From: Symsagittifera roscoffensis
Lineage: Eukaryota; Xenacoelomorpha; Acoela; Convolutidae
Direction: 5' to 3'
Length of the DNA: 64,000 bases
Assembly: GCF_963678635.1 (NCBI RefSeq)
Contig: NC_087063.1
Span: forward strand, 4,812,580 to 4,876,579
The first letter of the stretch is position 1, and every line of letters starts with the position of its first letter. Positions 56,981 to 64,000 of this stretch are shown here, in pieces. Both the position numbers and the translations under genes were made by a program. Under the pieces are notes generated by a model. The model was not told where the DNA came from and did not search any database. It worked only from the letters and a program-made list of their open reading frames with translations.

Positions 56981-59536
56981 TTAGCAAAATAGAAGTTCGT
57001 TTTTTATTCTGGGGTATCAGTTTCTTTTTCTTTAAATGGCAATGTATTCTTTGGATTGATTTTGTGTCGGATTCGAGCAACCGCGTACGAACGAATTTAT
57101 CCCTCCGCAAAAACTGAGTATAAATCAGCAAGTTTTACAAATAAAACATGTCATTTATCAGTTTGTTTAGGTTTTCTTTCACTGTCAAAAGTGTTGTGAT
57201 TCTTCCACTGCTGTGCTCACTCAGTGCCCCTTCGTGTAGCTTTTGACCGTCTTCTCTTCTTCTCTGTTAAGTTTCCCTGCTTCTATCGTCAGAGTTGTCT
57301 ATCTCTAGAAGTTGTGTTGCCCTTCTTCTGTCGTCAAAGTTGCCTGTCTCTACTAGTTATGTTGCCCTTCTTCTATCTTTGCACTTCTCTGTCTGATCAA
57401 TCGTCTATCTCCAAGTAGTTTTGACCTGCTTCTATTATCGCAGTTCTCTAACTGATCAGTTGTATATTTCAAGTTGTGTTTTTTCACTGTCACAACTCCA
57501 CTGCAAATCTCAGTTTTTTTCCTTATTCGTTTGAGCAAACAGTCAATCTTGACTCCTGACTTCTAACTCGTGATTCTGCATCTGGGCCCATAACCTATCA
57601 AGGTTATTGCAGCGACAAACGGTTGATTAATAAGGAGTGAAATAATGAGATTTGAGTGATAGTTCCAGTAGTAATTCAGATCAAATATATATGGTAAATC
57701 ACCCGCACAAAGTTGCTCAAACCAATGATTAAAGGTCATGTTTCATCAGCTAATCTTAATAAAAAACGGGAAGTGATCTTTCAGTTTGAACCGAATAAGG
57801 AAGATCAATTCCATTTCAGTTAGGAAAATTCACCAATAATAAGCGAAGCTAAACTAGAGTTGCGAAGCCTAACTATCTGTGCAGAGTCATAGAGTGTTGT
57901 GAAACTAGCACAGATTCTTTTGACCTCATTGATCATTGCAGAAAATAGATAAACATTTAAAAACCACAAAATCTCGAAACCTTTGAAAACATAGTTTGAA
58001 TCAATTTTTTTAAAAAGAGAATTTGTTGTAGAAAAGAAGATTCTTCGTTAAATTATCCCTTGATGACTCTATTTGAAAAGGAAAAAATAACACGTTTTTT
58101 GACACAAAAGTTTTTAGAATTTTTTTTTGAATGAGCATCACAACTGAAAGGGTCTCAATATGTTACCGTGGTTACATGAAGATCTACCCCTGTTCCATTT
58201 TCTCCTATGCGACGCGACTCTAGACCCGATAGTTAAAGCGTAGTTTTTATTATGTAAATGTAGCCAGCCCATTTTTGGCTTAAATTAATAAAATTGCCCA
58301 AATTTTTGGGTATGAATTGCGCAAAATAAATTGCACCATGTTAATTCTGGTTAACTCCTAAGTTCAAAGTAATTTCTTTCTTCGTCTTCATTAGGTTAAC
58401 CCAGTTTGAAAATGAATGCTAAGAATTTCTTATTTTGTTAGTTTTGTCCAGATGAGTTAAATTAGCAATTTGGCTCAAGAAAATGTCTTGAAGTTAATGC
58501 ATGTTTAGGTGTCCCATTGATGATTAAAAATGGAGACAGGTATGAAAACATCCGCATCTTAGAAGCAAATCACACGACCAGAACTTACATAACAGTATTG
58601 AACGACTACGCCACGAAAGCCATTAAAGCAACTCCAGTCTACAACTGCTCAAATGTCATTGTACCATCAAGCGAAGCTACAGTAGACACTATTGCGAATG
58701 CGAATAGCTCCTTAGACACGAGCTCAATCACAACTTCAAGTGCAGTAAACTCATCAAATGCGGCATCGCATACGCATTGTGTGATCACGATTTTAAATGT
58801 GAAGTACGGAGAAGCGATTGCGGTTGGAAAACGTCCGGCTAAAAATCTGGCTGCGAAAGAGGCGCTTAAAGTTCTGTGTCCAGAAGTTCTCCGGGCTGAA
58901 GAGACTGATTTGGATTCGGAAGATATTCTACTGTCCAGTTTGAATTACAAAGTAAGACTTATCGAGGTGTTCAAGCGATTCCTCATTGGAGATACGAAAG
59001 TTGTGGAAGAGTTGAAATTAAGAGAAGCTTCGCATTTTGCTCCTATGCAGTTGTTAAATCAGTTTCTAGTGCGAAACGTGGCGCCTTCCAATATGAAACT
59101 ACACACCAATTTCACTAATGTGAGAGATCCCCAAACGGGAGCAAAAATGCACGAGTGTGATTTGACATTAGGACCTAAGTACAAGGCGAAATCGATGGGT
59201 AAAACCCAGAATATAGCAGCGCAGTATGCGGCTTTGATGTTGCTTCAAGAGCTGCACCCAAGTTTGAGTTATTACAGTTCTCTGATTCGTCTGTATGGAA
59301 TTGACCCTTCGGAAGTTCAAATGCAAAAAGAGCGTCAAATACGTGAGGAGGTCTCCCAAAGTCAAGATTCAGACGCCTGTGATACAATTCTGAAGTTGCT
59401 TCGAGAAGAAATGAAGAAGGCTTCAGAGGTCAAAGGTCAAGAGGGCAAAAGCAAAGAAACATTTGATGTGTTGAAGATTTCACCAGAGGAACCAGAGTAC
59501 TTCTACACAAAACTGTGGGACTTTGGAAAAGCTTAA
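47489..59536 (+). CDS. DGCR8: DGCR8/Pasha, Microprocessor subunit (5 exons)
   Basis: Nuclear RNA-binding partner of Drosha that recognises primary microRNA hairpins. Exons 47489-47954, 50195-50464, 50826-51344, 51870-52193, 58509-59536; all phase 1 junctions with GT-AG, total 868 residues (human 773). Order: acidic N-terminus; basic patch KRRKPTK before the WW region (likely nuclear signal); WW-like segment at about 333-362; PPISSIPCL with Cys383, matching the heme-ligand Cys352 motif of human DGCR8; ESLGSYVEKLF segment; dsRBD1 about 555-650; dsRBD2 about 706-776; C-terminal helix ILKLLREEMKKA. Oddities: the second WW tryptophan is Phe359, and dsRBD1 has a Ser/Thr/Asn-rich insertion of about 35 residues. 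Intron 4 contains an antisense copia element. Confidence 0.92.
48236..48616. mobile_element. hAT-superfamily MITE with 8 bp target duplication
   Basis: 381 bp, terminal inverted repeats CAGGGGCGGATTT / AAATCCGCCCCTG, flanked by AGTAGTAG on both sides (48228-48235 and 48617-48624). The 8 bp duplication and CAGGGGCGG ends are typical of hAT elements. No transposase frame, so non-autonomous. It lies in DGCR8 intron 1. A fragment of the same family is at 3404. Confidence 0.88.
48893..49040 (+). repeat. R3 dispersed repeat copy
   Basis: Shares TTTTTCTCGACACTGGGA and ATCACGACTGAAAGGGCT with 60186-60340, and more loosely 13047-13215. Confidence 0.55.
49225..49500 (-). pseudogene. Unidentified coding-like fragment in DGCR8 intron 1
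   Basis: On the minus strand two adjoining pieces read like protein: about 49500-49425 (LEIKFYLNMYLGKNFIKFND) and about 49415-49240 (VECCIKKLVNKNIKQRL, ESYFIRVSRLVIDLKDNLG, VEFVPPYDIS). They are in different frames, joined across GTTTTAACTAATAG. It could be a broken processed copy or two small exons. I do not recognise the family. Confidence 0.35.
50195..50464 (+). CDS. DGCR8: DGCR8 exon 2
   Basis: Acceptor GATTTTAG, donor GTTTAA, phase 1. Acidic and polar (ITEVGDCDEYEDPNEAG). Low conservation expected; supported mainly by phase and composition. Confidence 0.75.
50826..51344 (+). CDS. DGCR8: DGCR8 exon 3, WW-like and heme-ligand region
   Basis: Acceptor TTTATTAG, donor GTTAGA, phase 1. Holds KRRKPTK, then LPFGWKPIIHDTGIPMYFHV, RVMTFSRPF and PPISSIPCLEY. 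This is the dimerisation/heme-binding part in human DGCR8. Confidence 0.9.
51870..52193 (+). CDS. DGCR8: DGCR8 exon 4
   Basis: Acceptor CTTTACAG, donor GTGAGA, phase 1. A polar linker, then NESLGSYVEKLFVVKSRRPL, which parallels the human EEFRSYLEKRF segment before the dsRBDs. Confidence 0.82.
52208..52450 (-). repeat. copia 3' LTR
   Basis: 243 bp, matches 57596-57838 with about 8 substitutions. Preceded by target-site copy ATAAG. Confidence 0.92.
52465..52941 (-). pseudogene. copia RNase H region, interrupted
   Basis: SDADWAG, STSGYCF and STAEAEY blocks (52750-52941), then a second frame with NHRKTKHF and MPADALTK (52465-52698). Typical copia RNase H order with a break between. Confidence 0.85.
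53540..54561 (-). pseudogene. copia reverse transcriptase region, interrupted
   Basis: RT begins near 54561 (KNKVWELV, LDIKTAYLNA blocks). It is cut by a stop and a 54116-54195 inverted-repeat rearrangement, then continues to a VDDI catalytic box at about 53986-53999 whose usual leading Tyr is Arg. Further frame breaks follow. Confidence 0.82.
54116..54195. repeat. Two back-to-back perfect palindromes in copia RT
   Basis: 17 bp arms at 54116-54132 / 54146-54162 (CTACCGGACTGCTTCAG) around a 13-base loop, then 16 bp arms at 54163-54178 / 54180-54195 around one base. The middle block is an inverted copy of both flanks. Confidence 0.9.
54822..55516 (-). pseudogene. copia integrase region, interrupted
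   Basis: Pre-integrase segment with an H-H-C-C finger (WHCRMGH...CETC) at about 55220-55350, then pieces of the integrase core ending with a TPYESMYGEKP block near 54890. Frame breaks separate the pieces. Confidence 0.8.
55495..55755 (-). pseudogene. copia protease region, catalytic Asp lost
   Basis: Aspartic-protease-like segment. The expected D-S/T-G-A motif reads A-S-G-A, so the catalytic Asp is replaced. The downstream YVPE-type block is recognisable. Confidence 0.7.
55794..56629 (-). pseudogene. copia gag region, frameshifted
   Basis: Gag-type region beginning near 56629. The frame shifts at about 56354-56363. A CX2CX4HX4C zinc knuckle (CFKCHKRGHVSKEC) lies at 55941-55982. Broken, so no complete Gag product is expected. 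Confidence 0.85.
56909..56976. repeat. (TA)n microsatellite in copia leader
   Basis: About 34 TA units between the primer site and gag. Confidence 0.93.
57582..57595 (-). promoter_or_regulatory. copia primer-binding site (half-tRNA-Met type)
   Basis: GGTTATGGGCCCAG, 14 bases abutting the 5' LTR, complementary to CTGGGCCCATAACC in the anticodon arm of initiator tRNA-Met. Confidence 0.8.
57596..57838 (-). repeat. copia 5' LTR
   Basis: 243 bp; the promoter-bearing LTR by element orientation. Followed inward by the primer-binding site and outward by ATAAG. Confidence 0.92.
58509..59536 (+). CDS. DGCR8: DGCR8 exon 5, two dsRNA-binding domains
   Basis: Acceptor ATGTTTAG, ends at TAA. dsRBD1 carries KATPVYN, then an insertion, then VKYGEAIAVGKRPAKNLAAK. 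dsRBD2 runs from FAPMQLLNQFL to KTQNIAAQYAALMLLQELHP. LIRLYG and the terminal helix follow. Confidence 0.92.
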
Positions 59537-59776
59537 TGAATTATGTTTGTTTTGTTTATTAAATTAAATTATTCTATATCTTTTTCTATGATTTGTAGTG
59601 TTTAGTAGTCATTTAATATATGGCCTTTTTGGCTATCTGAATTGACGTTGTTTTCAGGATGATTTAATTGTACTTAATTTTCAACTGATTAAATTATAAT
59701 GTTATGAAGAGCGATTACTCTGTTTTTAATGCCAAAAGACGTTCTCCGTGCGTCAGAAAGTTTCGTTTTTGAGCCA

Positions 59777-59782
59777 AATAAA
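59777..59782 (+). promoter_or_regulatory. Candidate polyadenylation signal of DGCR8
   Basis: AATAAA about 240 bases after the stop codon, the first canonical hexamer. Confidence 0.5.
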
Positions 59783-62700
59783 GCTTACTTGTCTTGCCTA
59801 TCTGCATTGGATCTGTCTGATCTGAAAGAACGGGTTGTTTGCTGCTAAAACGCATATTGTCCAAGGTTACTACTATGATGGACAGTTCCTAGAAAAACGC
59901 TACTATGATAGACAAGTCCCGGTAAACAATTACTGAACTTAGGAAACTAGAACTTAGGTATATTCAACAGTCAGAGTAAAATAGGCAAATTGGATATTGG
60001 AAAATAGTTTGTAAATAAAAATGATTAGAAAAACAAAGATAAGTCCGAAAAAATTTTCTCAAGGTTTTTGAATTGTTGAAATTTTTATTCGCATGATAGC
60101 GTTGAAAACTTCAAGAACTAACTCTACTCGAGTAAAACTAAGTCTTTAGGTATTAAAATAAGCATAAATAAGCTTTTCCTCCTATGGTTAGCCTACCTAC
60201 TCGCTTGCTTTATTTGCTCGACTTTAAACTAAAAATCAAAAATTTTAAACCCGTTTTTCTCGACACTGGGACAGCTTTTTAAAAACTTTTGAAATTACGA
60301 CTGAAAGGGCTTTAATATGATATATCACGGAGCCAAGTTCGAAGATAATGTGTTAACTGTTTTTGCGGAGGAAAAATTAACACACCATAATACAAAGTCC
60401 TCATTTTAAGTGGTCGGTATAAAAAATCTGAAAAATTTCGATATGGAGTTGTAACATTTATACTGTTTAAACAAGCAATGCTTGTGTTATAGTATGAACT
60501 ATCATTTTCTTTCGAACAAAGTCGCAAGTATTTTTGCGACGCGAATATTGTTGCGATAACATTTGTTCATTTTGAATGGGTTCATTTTGATCAATAACCA
60601 GTTATTAAGTACAGCCAATGCCAAGAATTTTAACAACAACTATTCACTGCTCTATAAATTGCGGCATGTTATGTTATTTGGTAATTTTTTCTTCAAATTG
60701 ACTAGTACTGCTAATGCGTTACAATGGCAGGTGTCATTTAAGAAAATTTGTAGACTCAAAGTTTTTTTCATTCAGTTTTTCAGAATAGCGTTATTGGTCA
60801 TATTTTAGCCTTTGTATGCAAAGTGCAACATCGCTTCTGTTAAATTAAACAAATTGCTATTTTCAACTCATTTCATGATTTCGAATTCATCAATTAGCTT
60901 AACTCATTATTAGTCGAAAATCATGTTTACCTCATTTTTTATAGGAGTTGAAGGACTTAGTGAAGACTCTTATATAAAGCTTGATACGTTTTTGTTTATT
61001 TTGTTTTTTAGAGAAAAATCTTAAAATTTATTCACGCTCAAAGTTGATGTATGCAGTCTGACTTCTTTTCAAGTTCCCTGGTTAAAAAGAATACAAACTC
61101 TGCTAGTGATCAGCAAACGTTTAAAGGTGTCGAAAAACGTGATCAACTTCGTATTTTGATAGATGATTTCAACCTTCGAAATTTCCAGTGAATTTCGAAG
61201 AACTTAAAAGCCATATAGTTTTGATTTGAAATTCGAAATAAAAAATTTAAAAATATATAAGTCAGTTTTTATTCCAATAATTTGCGTTCCTTGATTCTGT
61301 TTCAAATGCCTATTGGCTATTTTTACATCATTTTCATTTATATAGGTCTTTGTTTTTTTTTAAAGTGTAAGGTCTTAAAATGCTCTGACAACTACAGAAG
61401 TAAAAAAAATTTGGCTTCCAATTATCTGAAATTAAAAAAAAAAAATTTTTTTCAGCTTGATATAAGAAAATTAAAAGAAAATATAGCAGTCAATTTCTTA
61501 GGTTTTTAAACTTAAGTTTATCAGATAGTGAACTTTATTGTTAGTTTTTGGTTGTATCTATATTGTTATGATTTTACTTAAGACGAAGCAGCCAAACGTT
61601 TTCGCTCGAAAAAATCATCAGGATCATTGCTGCAACTGATCAGAAAAACTAGCTTGTTCGGAATTTTTGAAACTATATAAAAATTTAGCTTGACATAATG
61701 CTTAACATAAATTGAGGCTCATAGCATAGTGGCAATATGTGTGGAAAGGAAAAAAATAAATTGACTATCCCTAGACAGGCTGCAAGGCCTATCATAGATC
61801 CTCTGCGAATCCCAAAGCGCCAATTATTATGACTAATAAATTTTTCAAAAATAAAGATAGTCGCTCCAGAAAAACGAGCTAACGTACTCCCCCAAAATTA
61901 AAATGGCACCTTGCCTTGCAATGTCTCATCAAAGCTCGAAAAGGAGTTAATGTTGTGCAATTTACCGAAGTTTTTAGTAGACAATAAAAATAGCCAGAGT
62001 TGCTTTTGAGACATGTAACACATTTTGCAATACTTTGATGAAAAATTGGAATATTTTAATTTGCTATGTCAATAAAATTTTTCTGACTTGTTGAATCAAC
62101 CAGATATTCAAGCGTCCAGATTTCGATTTTCAATCTGACTGGTCATTTCGGAAAAACTGAATTTTAATTGAAAGAATATAACACTACTGCCAAAATATCA
62201 CAGCAGCGCTTCTAATTGAAAATTCAATACGTTCAAAAAATTAAATTTTCTAATTCTCAAGTTTTTTCAGTTGGAATGCTGAACCTACCATTCGATTCTA
62301 GTTTTGTAAATGTTTTCTTTAGTGATTTCTTACTCAAGTTTTTAGGGCTTCTACGACGGTCGCCAAAATGAATTTTTTTAGACGAAAGCTTTGTTTATCG
62401 TGGGTTCAATTAACGAAATATCATGCTTGCGTTCAAAGTTTTCGGCTTAGCCTTTAATAAAATTACTTAAAACACATTTATGTCAATGAATCTATTAGTT
62501 TACTAAAAATTGTCGGCTTGAAAGCATGTAACTTCTTTAAAAATTGTTAGACGTTGTCCGAAAACATTAGAACTTAAAACTAACAAGCCAATAAATACGA
62601 TTAATTATAAGATTTTGTTTCATAGTTTTTAAGAGTCTTCATTAACTGTTCATGAACGCAATACGTACGATGTCCAGTATAATCGACGAGTTTAATTTTT

Positions 62701-64000
62701 TAAATTTAGTTTAGCTCAATCAGAGTATAGCAGTAAGTCGCTTTTTTGAAATCAGCCTGGAGATAGCTACATTCTTCATTTTGCCTAAAAAATTACTGAA
62801 CAAACATTTTTGAAGAAAATACACCATACTTTCAGCAAAGAACACAACGAAAAAATTTTTTTTGGCATGATTTTTTTAAAAACTGTTTTGGTGTTCATAA
62901 AGTTTTTTGGTGTTCATAAAATAAAGTTTTTGTTAAAACAATGTGAAAATCTCTCAGTTTTATTTTAATTTTGTTTTGTTTTTGGGTTGACTTATATCCG
63001 GGTATGACTTCCCCCTTTTTTGCTTAAAAAGGAACCTAACTGTCTGGTTAACATGCGGTGTTAAGCAAAAATTTGTACGTAAATCTGTTTACCACTGCTT
63101 TCCAAATGGTTGACCTTGAAAACAAAAAGGTTTATAAAACTTACCAAAGTCTTTTCACCAGCTGACCTTGAAATTGAAAAGATTTGTAAAACTTCACCGT
63201 CTCGAGGATATTTAGAAAACGCATATGATCCATTTCTTTTATTTTGCTTCTTCAAATTGGTTGCAGTGAATTTTAATTGACATCTAAAAAATTAAACAAA
63301 GAAATTTGTTGGATCTCAACACCTCTCAACACAGCTCATTATTAACTTTAGAAACTTGTAAAAAAGAAAGTGAATGAAGCCTAGAGAAAAATTTTTACAG
63401 AAAAAAAAACACTAAAAAAACTGTTGTCTAAATGCTATTTAGCCTTGAAATTAAAATATAATTTTCAAAAAACAACGGGTTAGCAGGTCCTGCCAAATTC
63501 AATCTCTTCATTTTGAATTAAAGTTTGTAACGTCACATGCACTAATACTCCTAATATTTTAATACCCAGTAAAAGTTCAATAACAACAATTTATGACTAG
63601 TATTACCCAAATACAGCAATCTTTAGGTAAAAACTTGTTTGAAAAAACGTATTTTCTATTTTCTTAAACTCATTCCATCATTTAGATTGGATTTGAATCA
63701 TCTTTACGCTTGCAATAAGCAAGCGTTATCAATTCGGACTTTTTTCTAGTTAACAACTAGTTTAACAAAAGCAGTTGAATCACTTGACATATTCAATGCC
63801 CTTCGCTTGACATGCTCTTCAGCTGACATGCTCAGTTTCATGAAAATTTAAATTTAATTATTGGCTGGGTACTAATTACTACAGGGTAGTTTCAGGGGAA
63901 TCTTGAAGTTTTTCGTAAGTTTATTTTAAACAATAAGTTTTTTCCGGCTCAACTAGGGTGTCTGCTCAAAATTGTCGGCCTTGTTTCCGCTTCGTAAGTT
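59783..64000. other. Gene-free, repeat-bearing region
   Basis: R3 at 60186-60340, R2 at about 60945-61320, and an R5 hairpin copy at 63704-63785 (stem ACGCTTGC/GCAAGCGT). Open frames here are short, AT-biased and look like chance. No promoter, RNA gene or conserved coding signal was seen. Confidence 0.6.

Larger units (their letters stand above)
52208..57838 (-). mobile_element. Ty1/copia LTR retrotransposon, antisense, defective
   Basis: 243 bp LTRs at both ends (minus-strand ends TATTGG...TTGATA), flanked by a 5 bp target duplication ATAAG (52203-52207 and 57839-57843). Directly inside the 5' LTR is GGTTATGGGCCCAG (57582-57595), complementary to the anticodon-arm region of initiator tRNA-Met, as in Drosophila copia, which uses a half-tRNA primer. 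A purine tract AAAGGCGGGG abuts the 3' LTR. The order gag, protease, integrase, RT, RNase H identifies Ty1/copia. The reading frame is interrupted repeatedly. The two LTRs differ at about 8 positions by eye, so insertion is not very recent. Confidence 0.93.
52194..58508 (+). other. DGCR8 intron 4, host of a copia insertion
   Basis: The retroelement takes up 52208-57838 and starts only 14 bases after the donor. The remaining 57844-58508 holds an R3 fragment (about 58118-58190) and AT-rich sequence. Confidence 0.8.

Noticed and set aside
1-64000. CRISPR arrays, rRNA, bacterial operons or phage genes
   Set aside because: Spliced animal genes throughout; no regularly spaced short repeats or rRNA-like segments.

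Overview
The window is AT-rich animal nuclear DNA with spliced genes, long repeat-filled introns and no operon-like packing. The gene content (a PACT-domain centrosome scaffold and the Microprocessor subunit DGCR8/Pasha) points to a metazoan. I cannot name the species from sequence alone. All recognised host genes lie on the plus strand.

Layout. (1) 1-34929: the 3' part of a pericentrin/AKAP9/PLP-type centrosomal scaffold. I rebuilt it as 25 coding exons whose splice phases all agree, giving about 2,635 residues and ending in a clear PACT domain (exons 23-24) and a low-complexity tail (exon 25). Its introns hold a 1.49 kb tandem duplication, a 1.1 kb palindrome, tRNA-derived SINE-like repeats and a family of about 400-700 bp dispersed repeats. 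(2) 33161-44546: a tandem segmental duplication. The unit contains the last two pericentrin exons (A), a spacer (C), an intact SPOUT1/CENP-32-like SPOUT methyltransferase gene and the first exon of an SDR gene (B). The order is A1-B1-A2-C-B2; C is missing from copy 1. The A copies are almost identical, while the B copies differ by about 2% in coding and more in non-coding DNA. (3) 44331-45671: a two-exon retinol-dehydrogenase-like SDR gene, complete only in the downstream copy. (4) 46807-46930: a decayed copy of the PACT exon, a trace of an older duplication. (5) 47489-59536: DGCR8/Pasha in five exons, with a WW-like domain, the heme-ligand IPCL cysteine and two dsRNA-binding domains. Its intron 1 carries a hAT-type MITE with an 8 bp target duplication and an unidentified minus-strand coding-like piece. 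Its intron 4 carries a broken but structurally complete antisense Ty1/copia retrotransposon (243 bp LTRs, 5 bp target duplication, half-tRNA-type primer site). (6) 59537-64000: no gene seen, only dispersed repeats.

How the genes fit together. Pericentrin scaffolds centrosomes, and vertebrate SPOUT1 was described as CENP-32, a protein that keeps centrosomes attached to spindle poles. Their adjacency and joint duplication is the most notable arrangement here. DGCR8 and the SDR have no evident functional tie to them. The main caution is that recent duplications with near-zero divergence can be assembly or haplotype artefacts.
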